Source: Pohlia nutans
Taxonomy: Eukaryota; Streptophyta; Bryopsida; Bryales; Mniaceae
Assembly: GCA_022496805.1 (NCBI GenBank)
Contig: CM040090.1
Span: forward strand, 18,470,001 to 18,534,000
Direction: 5' to 3'
Length of the DNA stretch: 64,000 nt
Shown here: piece by piece, positions 1 through 10,231 of the stretch
How positions within the stretch are numbered: position 1 is the first letter of the stretch
Layout: each line of letters begins with the position of its first letter
Notes under the pieces: generated by a model
Databases searched by the model: none
What the model saw: only the letters and a program-made list of their open reading frames with translations
Told to the model about the DNA's origin: nothing
Program-made: the position numbers and the translations under genes

Positions 1-1508
1 TGTTAAGAACTCATGTTAAGAAGTAGGCCATATGTCATTGGCTAAAAGTTTAGGGTGTCTTACTCAAGTGAGAAATCAATGCACGCACCCTAATCTTTTA
101 AAATTGTCAACGTTGTTTGAGGGTCGTTAAATTGGATTGTATTTGAGCGTTTATGAATTGTTTAAAAGCGTTACTGGATCATTTTGTAACATTTTTTGGG
201 TTGTTTGGACATGTTTTTCTCCTGGTTCTGTTTTTTCCACAAAACTCAAGATAACCATTTTAATGAAATATGCTATCAGACATTCCCAAACTAGTGTTAG
301 AAGCTTTCAGTAGGAGGGAGATAATTATGTTGTCTAATTCAATATCAAACAAACAAAAAATCCAGGTTAACCAAATTGGAATTGACAAATGCAATGCAAT
401 GCATGCAGGCATGTGGTTACTGGCACCTCGCATGTGACGTTATTCCGAGATGATTTATTCCCATAAATATCTCAAAATCCCAAAGACACTAGAGGGATCC
501 TCAAAGTCTGTAAAAGAGGGGTGACTGAAAGAGGGGTGACTGGACCAATGTTTGTGAAAACTATGGTTGAGAACCCAATAAAAGTAAACATGTCAGTTGC
601 TTTTAAAAAACTGGAGGTGTCAAGTTTCAAAACTCCAAAAAGGATGCCCAAAAACTTTAGACTCTCACTTTTCTTCATTCAACCAATTTTAGTTATTTCA
701 GGGCATCCCAAGCTTTGACTCCGCCCATGATGTTCCCGAATTAGCTTTATGCTTTTGCCAAATCCAAATCAATGTTTCTATCTCCACCATCGGCTCATCC
801 GGCACATGCTCTGTTTTTTGCTAATTAATGAATCTCCCTCAATTTACGTTTCCCAAAATTTCAATAAAACTAAGGCTGTAAGTGCCATCCAGTTTGCAAA
901 AAACTCTAATAAAAATATTAATCCCAAAGATTTTATTTTTTACAGACGTATGTTTATTAAGAATGTGATTTCAACACATGACAACTCGAGCACAACCCTA
1001 ACAAATGAAACATACCCCTAAGCGTCCACGGTGACCAAAAGCCACCTGTCCATCTTTTTTTTATCAGTTTTCAGGAGATCCTATTTGAGCTTCCTCTTGT
1101 TCAAATTTATTGGCTCTGACCATAGGGAAGAGGCATTGCAGAGACACCCATTTTCTTGGGCTAAATATCACTGTAGCAAATATATTCCGTCCACGATTCC
1201 ACTGAAATGCATTCTCGTCCTTCCGGTCAGAGCTCCTCGTAGCGTAGCTGCTTGTTTGTTTTTGTGACCAACACATGTATAATTGATCTTCACTAGTTCT
1301 TGTGATATAATATTTGGTCCGATCGGGATTATATTTCTCACAATATATGACCAATTGAATTTGTCAGTTTAAAACTGTGAAGATTTCCTTGGTCTTTTAA
1401 GGGATAACGATCCCAGGCACAGAATGATCGAAGTCTCAATTGGCAAAATTTGCAAAACGGTGATTGAATTCAGCGTGGCAAGTTAAGCATTTCAGACAGT
1501 TACGGAGT
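1..1508. other. AT-rich stretch without a recognisable gene
   Basis: No coding exon could be recognised on either strand. The stretch lies directly downstream (minus strand) of the mitochondrial processing peptidase exon, so it should hold that gene's first intron and possibly later exons. I could not find the conserved continuation of the family here. Short open frames of 65-96 codons show no familiar motif. A 14-bp direct duplication sits near 519-541. Confidence 0.6.
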
Positions 1509-1514
1509 GCATAC

Positions 1515-2021
1515 CTCTTCCATCTCGCGCAGGATGACGTTGCGCTCGCGGTTGATGCGGTCCTCCTCGAAGCTGGAGTTCTGCAGGATGTCGGCGAGGA
1601 TGTCGACGGCCACGGGCACGTCCTTCTTGAGCACTTTGGCGTAGTACGTGGTCTGCTCGCGCGACGTGTACGCGTTGAGGTGGCCGCCCATGTTCTCGAT
1701 CTCCTCCTCCAGCTGCCGGAGGTTGCGCTTCTTGGTGCCCTTGAAGATCATGTGCTCCAGGAAGTGCGCCGTGCCGTTGGTCTCCGCCGTCTCGAAGCGG
1801 CTGCCCGCGTCGATCCACACGCCCACCGTGGCCGTCTCCGCCGCCATGCTGCTCTCGCTGGCCACGCGCAGCCCGTTCGACAGCGTCGTCACCTTCGTCT
1901 CCGGCGTGCCCAGCACCCCCGTGTGGTCGATGTCCTTCGCCGCCGCCGAGTTGTACCGCTGGAACCGCTCGTCCACCACGCACATCGAACTCATCAACCG
2001 TTGCCTCCTCTTCTGGATCAT
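1515..2021 (-). CDS. Mitochondrial processing peptidase beta subunit, first exon only (partial)
   Basis: This is the N-terminal part of an M16 metallopeptidase of the mitochondrial processing peptidase beta type, which removes presequences from imported proteins in the matrix and, in plants, is part of complex III. The exon shows the inverted zinc motif HFLEH (about residues 86-90 from the Met at 2021). It also shows the family blocks [29 protein letters not shown] and [14 protein letters not shown], the last supplying the distal acidic ligand. The frame stays open upstream to an ATG at 2150. I prefer the Met at 2021, followed by a basic stretch (QKRRQRL) that suits a mitochondrial presequence. 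The exon ends at a GTATGC donor (1509-1514, phase 0), just after EMEE. Known family members are about 500 residues, so two thirds are missing. No further exon is visible in the remaining 1.5 kb, so either the intron runs out of the window or this is an orphan fragment. Third codon positions are strongly G/C, unlike the other genes here. Confidence 0.85.
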
Positions 2022-2037
2022 CGATCCCACAGACTTT

Positions 2038-2625
2038 GCCAGCCTGCTGGGATTATTACTGTATAATTGACCCCAAGTACTCTCTGCAGCAACGATCTCA
2101 CCAGGAATCGACCCGCCATGGTGATATATAAATGGCCAAGTGATCGACACAGCCCGTCACTCACTCCGGATCATGCATTCCCCACTGGAAGCCTGGAAGC
2201 TAAGATTATCGACCTGGATCGAAGTTATGTGAAAATGTATACAAATAATGAATGCATGCATGCAGTACGTGATGATCGATCCACCATTTGAAATTGATGT
2301 CAGTTGGAACTGATCGACCATCAGATTGTACCCTCCACCTGCAGCAGTTACCTTGCCAGCCTGAAATTAAATTATTGTATTGGCTCCGAAGTCTGTCACT
2401 GTAGGAATGGGCCTGCCATGGCCAAGCAATCGAAGTGGACAGAGCTCGTCACTCACTCCGGATCATTTCCCAGCGGACGCGGAAGATTATCGACCTGCAT
2501 GGATCGATCTCCGGTGAAGAAGTTAATTACGCGGAAAAATACGTACACAAAGAGTGCATGCATGCATGCAGCGATGATCGACCCACCAACTGAAATTGAT
2601 GTTGTCATTTGGACATGCATGCATG
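2038..2625. repeat. Divergent tandem duplication upstream of the peptidase exon
   Basis: Two units of roughly 270 bp (about 2038-2310 and 2352-2625) share the same order of blocks: GCCAGCCTG, CGCCATGG/TGCCATGGCC, GTCACTCACTCCGGATCAT, AAGATTATCGACCTG, runs of GCATGCATGCA, and GATCGA(T/C)CCACCA followed by GAAATTGATGT. The proximal unit begins inside the peptidase exon near its N-terminal codons, so the duplication includes the promoter and leader. The units differ at many positions, so it is not recent. Confidence 0.7.
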
Positions 2626-3093
2626 AGAGGAAACCACGATGAATTCTCCATTCGATTCTGAGTCAGTTGTGAGTACGTTTTCATGGATGCGTAGCGACGT
2701 TGTACTTCACAGGGAACGTAACATTATATATGCATACATAGTCAAGTCTGTAACAGAAATTGAACGGAATGAGGCCTGATCGACTAATTTCAAATTAATT
2801 TCTTGTCATTTAGTTATTACTAAGTAACTAGAGACTGAGGAATAATTCAGCTGTAGAGTACCGGTTCAAGGTTGAAGTTGCTGGGTTGTTCATTTGTGGC
2901 ATCGGTAGAAATCGTAGCAGTGTCGACTCAGGAAAATATCTGAGTCAGTGAAGTCTGTAGCTTTATTTCCTATCGATCTGCACTTCTGATCACGAACTAA
3001 GTCGTGTCACGTTTTCATCCATATATGCATGGACACATGTTCATCTAAATAATAGCATGTTATTCCCATGGAAAACTTTGCATGAAATTCAAA
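2626..3093. other. Intergenic stretch, nothing recognised
   Basis: AT-rich DNA with no coding potential, long repeat or inverted repeat that I can identify. Confidence 0.5.
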
Positions 3094-3096
3094 TAA

Positions 3097-3386
3097 GGCC
3101 CACTTTATACAGGCTGGGGCTGAATGGAAGGCCGGCCCAATGCAATCCGACTTCAGTTTGAAGTTTGGGCCATGGCAAACCTTGTCCCAATTTCATCAAA
3201 GTCGCCCAAAGGTTTGGCGCCAAAATCATGCCACATAGGACGCCACGTAGGAAAAATTGCTCCTTCCTCCCTAGTATAAAGCCATTGGGCTAGATTTGAA
3301 AGAATCGAGCTATCCTGTTGGTTGAAATTGGTTGAAATTGGTTGAAATTTGAAGAGTTCGGGCCGGCCCCAAGTATAAAGTGGGCC
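3097..3386. mobile_element. Tourist-like (PIF/Harbinger-type) MITE, copy 1
   Basis: A 290-bp element with inverted termini GGCCCACTTTATAC / GTATAAAGTGGGCC, directly flanked on both sides by TAA (3094-3096 and 3387-3389). TAA/TTA target duplications are typical of PIF/Harbinger MITEs. A second, diverged copy lies at 31942-32228. Copy 1 has a short internal expansion: the unit GGTTGAAATT is repeated three times near 3320-3350 where copy 2 has it once. No protein is encoded. Confidence 0.75.
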
Positions 3387-3389
3387 TAA

Positions 3390-3884
3390 GTCTACCGTTG
3401 TCAGGATTGGCAATAATTATATTGTTTTTTTTTCTTCAAATGTATGGTGTGAAAGAGAATCTTGAAGAAAAGGGATTTTTCAAAAAAAATAAAATTTGGT
3501 ATGCAATGCCGACCATGAACGGTAAGGGGGATTTTAGTTGGTGCATGACATGACTTACCCACTGTATACGAGAAAAACAAGCCAAATCTTGAGAGGGTAC
3601 AATTTAGGCCCATTGTTCCATATAGATACTAACACATACTTTTTGAGTAAGTGAGACATCAATCACAATTACACAATTGCACTATGTCGCATCCTTACAA
3701 AATGATAATTGCACTACCTTACATACGTCATGTTCTTACAAAAGAATGCTTGCACATCTTTGTAAGCGAGGGATACCATTGGATGTATGGAATGAAGTCC
3801 CGGGCCTTACAATAAACAAACACTAATAGAATTTTGGTCAATAGTGACTGGCCTCTTGTGACTGCAATGGTCCCTTGTGACCAT
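3390..3884. other. Intergenic stretch flanking a TTAA element
   Basis: No gene recognised. The right part (about 3838-3884) carries TAGTGACTGG and CTTGTGACC blocks. These recur in inverted orientation just beyond the element, as a threefold repeat of about 34 bp at 4440-4512. The 550-bp TTAA element therefore appears to have landed inside an older repeat. Confidence 0.45.
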
Positions 3885-4434
3885 TTAACCCCTAAATGAC
3901 AAAGGGGGTAAGGGCAAAACCTAAATGTGTTATAAAATGTTGCTTTTACAACTTCGATGAAGTTTGGTCCCAAAGAGAAAATGAGAAGCACGATGTTTAG
4001 TAATTATCCGTACGGTCAAACTTTCAAAAAATGTTTTAGTTACTCATTAAACTAATTTACAAGCATTTATCATTGAATATTCACCAAAATTACAAATTTT
4101 ATTTTTAGAATTTGAAATTTGGTATGATTGGTTGAAACTAGACATTCTATTCTAAAGTTCAAAAAAGAATTTTTTTAGAAAGAGGGAACATCATTATTTT
4201 CCCGAAATAGTAAGTTTTGGAACACTAAGACAATGTTGAGGTGTTTGTCTTTGAAAATTTCTTTTTGATGAAGTTTAACTCCGATTGACATGATTCAAAT
4301 TGGGTTGGAAAGCAGACTTGATTTCCTATTTGAAAATATTTTTTATTTTCTAAATTTTTTTTTTTTTCATCTCGGGCAGCCCGTATAAAAAGGGCAGCGA
4401 CCATTAAATGGTTGATCGGTCACTTAGGGGTTAA
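3885..4434. mobile_element. TTAA-bounded non-autonomous element (piggyBac-like), copy 1
   Basis: A 550-bp segment begins TTAACCCCTAAATGAC and ends CACTTAGGGGTTAA. The TTAA at each end plus C-rich/G-rich inverted tips match the hallmark of piggyBac-type elements: TTAA target duplication with CCC...GGG termini. An inverted second copy is at 38884-39431 and shares internal blocks such as CTCGGGCAGCCCGTA/ATGGGCTGCCCGA. No transposase is present. The superfamily assignment rests on termini only. Confidence 0.6.
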
Positions 4435-4439
4435 GTCAT

Positions 4440-4512
4440 ATAAGACCAGTCACTACGACCATTTAAGTCACAAAGGACCAATCACTACGACCATTTAAGT
4501 CACAAACGACCA
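4440..4512. repeat. Short tandem repeat, about 34-bp unit
   Basis: Three imperfect copies of a unit containing GACCATTTAAGTCACAAA and GACCA(G/A)TCACTA follow directly. An inverted partial copy lies on the other side of the neighbouring TTAA element (3838-3884). Confidence 0.6.
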
Positions 4513-4778
4513 GTCACTAAGAACCAAATTTCTACTTGTGAAATGGGGAAACTAAAAGGTGTCATAAACAAACAAGATGCAACAGCATTTTGTAAAAAGG
4601 AAAAAGAACGATGATTGGAAACTTTATTAGAGCACACATTTAGCAATTCAAATAACAAATGAACCAAAGCTATGATTTTAAAATCAAGACTCTTTAGCCC
4701 TTTAAGGTCCCGATTCAACACCGTTTTCAAAGATTCGTTATAAAATGTTTAATGAAAAACAAAAATGGAGTTGATGTA

Positions 4779-5725
4779 CAGTGGGCTACCAATCAAAATG
4801 TCGTTTTCGAAATCGCAGTGAGAAAAATTTCAAGACTGCCAACTTTGAAAGCCTCTCGAGAGCTCAAAAATTGGTATTTTCCCACGAAATGTTTACCAAA
4901 GCATTATCTTTAAGTTAATTATATGCATACCAAATTTCAAGGCCAAAAAATGCACCCACAAAAAGTTATTCAAAATCTACCAACATTGGTAGCTGTGGAA
5001 ATTGTTTCACTGTTGCCAACTTTGACAGCCTCCCAAAGTTTGAATTAATTTTTTTTTGACATGAAATTTTTGGAACAAAAACCTCTTTATGTTAGTAACA
5101 TATGGTAAAAATTTTAAGGCCAAAAAATGAATACAACAAAAGATATTAACAATCTACCAACATGTGTAGTTGTGGGAAAAAATGGGGGAAAACCATTTCA
5201 TTGCTACCAACTTTGACACCCTCCCAACGGTTGAGAAATTGTCTATTTACCATGAAAGTTTTACCAAAGCATTATCTTTAAGTAAATTATATGTATACCA
5301 AATTTCAAGGCCAGAACATGCACCGACAAAAAGTTATTCAAAATCTACCAACATTGGTAGCTGCTGTGGAAAGTTTTTCACTGCTGCCAACTTTGATAGC
5401 CTCTCAAAGATTGAATTATTTTATGTTTTCCATGAAATTCTTGGGACAAAAACCTCTATATGTTAATAACATATGGTAAAAATTTCAAGGCCAAAAAATG
5501 AATACAAAAGAAGATATTAACAATCTACCAACATGTGTAGTTGTGGGAAACAATGGGGGAAAACCATTTCATTGCTACCAACTTTGACACCCTCCCAACG
5601 GTTGAGAAATTGTCTAGTTACCATGAAATTTTTGGCACAACATGCTCTTTATGATAACAACATTCATGCCAAATTTCAAGGTCAAAATATTTATACAAAA
5701 AAAAATATTTACAATCTACCAACGA
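4779..5725. repeat. Left long inverted repeat of the Tc1-like element
   Basis: Pairs with 7400-8347. It contains about five tandem modules. The landmark palindromes at 4977, 5154, 5345 and 5525 alternate between two types, giving a ~185-bp module and a ~370-bp two-module period. Module phrases include CCAACTTTGA(C/A)AGCCTC, AAATTTCAAGGCCA and AATCTACCAACAT. Translations of the modules give short, mutually similar peptides, but I see no evidence that they are genes. Confidence 0.85.
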
Positions 5726-6722
5726 GTATGTCCTCCTTTTGCCTCAATCACTGCTTGTAACCTAGAGGGCATAAAATGACATAGTTGAAGGAGCTTTATA
5801 CTATTGATTAACCTCCACTCTCTTTCAATAACTACCTTCAAGTCATCTAAATTTTTTGGACATATTGGGCCGTGTTGCACTGCATCTTTCAAAATCTTCC
5901 AAAGGTTCTCAATTGGATTGAGATCGGGAGAATTTGCAGGCCAATCGAACTTTTCAATAAGATGTGTTTGTCTCCATTCTTCACATACTTTGCTACAATG
6001 GACACATGCGCCATCTTCCATGAGCAATCCCTGTGGCACTGTACTCATAAAATGAAGCAACTCGACATTGTAGACCACTTCAACAAAATCCTTAGCAGAA
6101 CGTCTATCTTTGGGCATAAAAACAAATTGTGACTTTTAACCTCCAGCAAATGCACCCCAAATCATCAAAGAAGTTCTCCCACTCTTAAAAGTTGGAACCA
6201 TACAACTTGATGAATAGAGGTCATATGGATTTCTCCAAACATAAACTTGTCTAGAATTTTTTCCAACTTCAAAGGTAGACTCATCTGTCCAAACAACTCT
6301 CTCCCATTCTTTTATAGTCCACCCACAATACTTTTGAGCAAATGCCAATCGTTGAGACATGTGACGATGTGTCAAAAAAGGTTTTTTAACAACAATTCGA
6401 CTGAAAATGCCACTCTCATGTAAGGCCCTTCGAATGGTCGATCTAGACACTTGAGTAGAACATATATTAGTGATCTCAGAGAGTGTCTAGCAACGATGAG
6501 TTTTTGAGACTCGTATAATAGCACGGACATCTCTATCACTAAGCTTTTTAGCATGACTTCCACCACAAGGTTGCACTTATAGCTTCCATCTTCTCGAAAT
6601 TTCTTCACTACCTTCTGAATTGTTTTAACATGGACTCCAACAATAGCTGCAATGTGAACTCTTGTCTTCCCTGCCTCACTCAAACCTACTATACGAGCAC
6701 AAGTTTCCTCTGAAATAGCCAT
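5716..6722 (-). pseudogene. Tc1-family transposase (DD34E), inactivated
   Basis: It reads from 6722 down to 5716. The N-terminal part (ATG at 6720-6722) shows a helix-turn-helix typical of Tc1 transposases (EETCARIVGLSEAGKTRVHI). The reading frame is then lost near 6570. In the new frame there is a TAG near 6487 and, further on, a TAA at 6136-6138 directly after WGAFAGG. Catalytic residues survive: Asp in VWTDEST (codon about 6283-6285), Asp in LLMEDGA (about 6013-6015), and Glu in SPDLNPIENLWK (about 5908-5910). The last two are separated by 34 residues, the Tc1 DD34E spacing. With one frameshift and two stops it cannot make an intact enzyme, so the element is non-autonomous today. Confidence 0.88.
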
Positions 6723-6724
6723 TA

Positions 6725-7175
6725 CTCAGTGACCATGATCTAGCCTTCACTTAATCACCATGATCCAGCCTCACTCACTGAACACATATTGAACCTCACT
6801 CAGTTATCAGAAAAAAAATCTCACATACCATCATCTTGCCTCACAAAAAAACCTCACATACCATCATCCTGCCTCACAAAAATAATCTCACATACCATCC
6901 TGCCTCAGAAAACAATCTCACAGACCATCATACCATCCTGCCTCAAAAAACAATCTCACAGACCATCATACCATCCTGCCTCAGAAAACAATCTCACAGA
7001 CCATCATCAAGCCTCACAAGAATAATCTCACATACCATCATCCTGCCTCACAAAAAAACCTCACATACCATCATCCTGCCATCATCCTGCCTCACAGCCT
7101 CACTCACTAAGGAAAAAGCCTCACTCACAGCCTCACTCACAGCCTCACTCAAAGCCTCACTCACTCATATACAAA
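6725..7175. repeat. Minisatellite upstream of the transposase start
   Basis: About fifteen imperfect units are built from CTCACATACCATCAT, CCTGCCTCA(C/G)AAAA and CAGCCTCACTCA. They fill the space between the transposase ATG and the right inverted repeat. One strand is strongly C/A-rich. It occupies the place of the transposase promoter. Confidence 0.8.
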
Positions 7176-7399
7176 GTAAAAAAAAGCTTCTTCATGCATG
7201 TATGGTCTCCAATTTTTAAACAAGTGGAGTCTTTGAGATGTGACAAGTGCACACAACTAAATTTGGCTATCCTTGATTTTTTGGCGAAGCGATTATGATA
7301 AGAGATTGCATCATCTAGAGAATTTCAATCTAGAAGCATGATTATCAGACATACTTCAACAATTTCAATGTCTTTAATAAAAAATAACTCACAACTACA

Positions 7400-8347
7400 C
7401 ACATTGGTAGATTGTAAATATTTTTTTTTGTATAAATATTTTGACCTTGAAATTTGGCATGAATGTTGTTATCATAAAGAGCATGTTGTGCCAAAAATTT
7501 CATGGTAACTAGACAATTTCTCAACCGTTGGGAGGGTGTCAAAGTTGGTAGCAATGAAATGGTTTTCCCCCATTGTTTCCCACAACTACACATGTTGGTA
7601 GATTGTTAATATCTTCTTTTGTATTCATTTTTTGGCCTTGAAATTTTTACCATATGTTATTAACATATAGAGGTTTTTGTCCCAAGAATTTCATGGCAAA
7701 CATAAAATAATTCAATCTTTGAGAGGCTATCAAAGTTGGCAGCAGTGAAAAACTTTCCACAGCAGCTACCAATGTTGGTAGATTTTGAATAACTTTTTGT
7801 CGGTGCATGTTCTGGCCTTGAAATTTGGTATACATATAATTTACTTAAAGATAATGCTTTGGTAAAACTTTCATGGTAAATAGACAATTTCTCAACCGTT
7901 GGGAGGGTGTCAAAGTTGGTAGCAATGAAATGGTTTTCCCCCATTTTTTCCCACAACTACACATGTTGGTAGATTGTTAATATCTTTTGTTGTATTCATT
8001 TTTTGGCCTTAAAATTTTTACCATATGTTACTAACATAAAGAGGTTTTTGTTCCAAAAATTTCATGTCAAAAAAAAATTAATTCAAACTTTGGGAGGCTG
8101 TCAAAGTTGGCAACAGTGAAACAATTTCCACAGCTACCAATGTTGGTAGATTTTGAATAACTTTTTGTGGGTGCATTTTTTGGCCTTGAAATTTGGTATG
8201 CATATAATTAACTTAAAGATAATGCTTTGGTAAACATTTCGTGGGAAAATACCAATTTTTGAGCTCTCGGGAGGCTTTCAAAGTTGGCAGTCTTGAAATT
8301 TTTCTCACTGCGATTTCGAAAACGACATTTTGATTGGTAGCCCACTG
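7400..8347. repeat. Right long inverted repeat of the Tc1-like element
   Basis: Inverse of 4779-5725, with only scattered differences over about 945 bp. The module-encoded peptides of the two arms differ at single residues (for example Phe/Cys and Ser/Ala). Confidence 0.85.
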
Positions 8348-8518
8348 TACAAAGCAAAGTTGTAAATGTCAATGTGAAGATAACATCTGTACGGTTGGAT
8401 TCATCATATTTAATATTAATATTTTTTAATTAATTTTGCAAGGTTTTTTCTTGTAATTCAATTTAAAATCCAAAATTAACACAAAGAAATTTAAAAATAT
8501 TGTAATGAAACTGGAATA

Positions 8519-8774
8519 AAACACACTTTTCGTTAAAATTGAACTATATTTCGTTAAAACCGCACTACTAGATTGAAAAAGCAATGTGGAGTGCTACCCT
8601 TCGCAATAGAGGTTGGTCCTCATTTTTTCTACAGTGCTCTTATTTGCGGAATAAGAGTGATTTAGAAAAATGGGGACCTATCTCCATTGCGAAGGGTAGC
8701 ACTCCCCATCGCTTTTTCAATCTAGTAGTCCGGTTTTAACAAAATATAGTTCAATTTTAACGAAATGTGTGTTA
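8519..8774. mobile_element. Hairpin MITE nested in the older TTAA element
   Basis: A ~255-bp near-perfect inverted repeat has outer ends ACACACTTTTCGTTAAAATT and its inverse with AATTTTAACGAAATGTGTGT. The inner arms include GTGCTACCCTTCGCAAT and its inverse. Arms are about 110 bp with a short loop. The homologous element at 38244-38788 lacks this segment, so it is an insertion. Target duplication is probably a short AT motif; its exact length is ambiguous. Confidence 0.8.
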
Positions 8775-9108
8775 TAATATGCACTATAAGATGGGATGGT
8801 TTCCATTATTTGTTTCTACTTATTATGGAAAATCATGTTTAAGGTCTCATCTTTTGAACTAAGATTGAAACTTGACATAAACCACTTTTGTAATTTTTCA
8901 AAAATTCACTAATTATCTTATTTTGAAGATCCATACTGTACAAATGGTAGTCAACTAGCACAAGAATCAAGAAGTTTTTGGATGGATGAAAAACATCACC
9001 GTATGTGATGAAGTGACGCGTCAAAAATCATCCAGTATCTAGAATGTGGACGTTGGTGCGTCAAAGCGTCAAAATTGGGAAGCATGATCTATCACAGGGA
9101 GATAAATA

Positions 9109-9248
9109 CACGATTCCTATATGGAAAACGCGAACAAATTTTCCACAATTGTAACTTTTCCCAGATTAAAAATACACTAAAATCATCTCAAGAAAGTTAC
9201 AATTGTGAGAATTTTTTCCGAAGCACTTCCCATATGAAATCCTATAGG
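9109..9248. repeat. Imperfect hairpin, MITE-like
   Basis: Inverted arms of about 50 bp contain CACAATTGTAACTTT and AAAGTTACAATTGTG, with outer TCCTATATGG and CATATGAAATCCTATA. No coding potential and no clear target duplication. Confidence 0.5.
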
Positions 9249-10231
9249 GGAATGTCTTTTTTCCTCCTTGTGCATGGGATAAATAATTGAAATTGGGGAT
9301 AGAACTCAAAACTCTCATGGATTATTTTGAGTAGAAGCATCTAATTGCTTTTCATATATAATTTTAAAAGAATTACTAAGTGCCCTGGTAAAGAGCTATT
9401 TGGATGAAAACATGATAAATTTAACCACTTATGATCCTTGTGAAGAAGTGGGTGAAGAAACAACAATACAAGGTTCAAAAATCTATTATTATTATTTTTT
9501 TGTAAATTTTTTTTGTGCATAAAATAAAAGATACAATGCTTAACTTTAGTGCTTAACAAACTCTAACCAATTTTTTTGAAGAAATCTTGTTCAATAAGTA
9601 TTTATGTGTGTTATAGTAAGGTTTAAGCAGTTAAAATTGAAAAAGTAGTTTTGACCAAATTGAAAATCAATATAAAACATGTTGAAATTGCATTAAATAT
9701 TTATTTTTTCAAGAATTTGTTTACTTTGAAGCCCTCAAATTCACAATGAACTTATAGAATATATAATTTATATTCTTTTAGTAACCTTTTTTTAATTGAA
9801 ACTTTAGATTGCAGTACCTAATAGAACTATGGAGGGCTCTACCAGAGGCTGTACCAAATTAGAACTTAGATATATAAATTTTTAATAGTAATTTATGGCC
9901 TTTGACTAAAAAAAATTGTAACTTTTTAGCACTAAAGATGACTTTAATGGTTCACTTTACCGTGCTTTCACCCATTTAGATTGTTACAACTCATGAGAAT
10001 TAAAAAAAATTAGGAAATATAAAATATGTCTCAACAAAAGAATAGAGAAACAAAATACACGACATTTGAATCTTCAAGAGTCCACAACTTCCTTAATACC
10101 GATTGGAATGAGGAAAGTGAATACTGCCTCATGATTTATTCATGGAGTGAATCACAAAAATTAATTTAGAACACTTAAGATTTTAATAGTTGGCTTAAAA
10201 GTTATTCATGGGTTCGAAGTTTCAAAATCTT
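9249..10231. other. AT-rich intergenic stretch
   Basis: No gene, long repeat or inverted repeat recognised. Confidence 0.5.

Larger units (their letters stand above)
4779..8347 (-). mobile_element. Tc1-like transposon with ~950-bp terminal inverted repeats
   Basis: A 3569-bp element starts CAGTGGGCTACCAATC and ends with the exact inverse, with TA on both sides (4777-4778, 8348-8349). The related locus at about 38330 carries the uninterrupted flank with a single TA, which confirms the insertion. The inverted arms (about 4779-5725 and 7400-8347) are nearly identical. Each is made of diverged ~185-bp modules marked by alternating CTACCAACATTGGTAG and CTACCAACATGTGTAG palindromes. Between the arms lie a broken DD34E transposase gene (minus strand) and a minisatellite. 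Tc1-like DD34E elements are unusual in plant genomes, where DD39D mariner-like elements are more usual. Confidence 0.9.
4690..9062. mobile_element. Older TTAA-type element interrupted by two later insertions
   Basis: The outer pieces 4690-4778, 8350-8519 and about 8776-9000 match, in order, the intact element at 38244-38788. Between them sit a Tc1-like element (4779-8347) and a hairpin MITE (about 8519-8774), both absent from the 38-kb copy. The left tip is degenerate (TTAGCCCTTTAAGG). The right tip has diverged too far to place exactly. Confidence 0.7.

Noticed and set aside
1464..2070. Long plus-strand frames opposite the peptidase exon (up to 200 codons)
   Set aside because: They are antisense shadows of a GC-rich exon; the minus-strand frame carries the recognisable metallopeptidase motifs.
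5170..5760. Similar 62-98-codon frames in the Tc1 arms (and mirrored at 7345-7956)
   Set aside because: They arise from the repeated modules, appear on both strands as mirror copies, and show no start or domain consistent with a gene.
6725..7175. Possible CRISPR-like array
   Set aside because: The units are contiguous and degenerate without unique spacers, in a eukaryotic transposon; it is a minisatellite.
9249..10231. A hidden gene in the desert
   Set aside because: Codon patterns, splice pairs and protein motifs are all absent on both strands.
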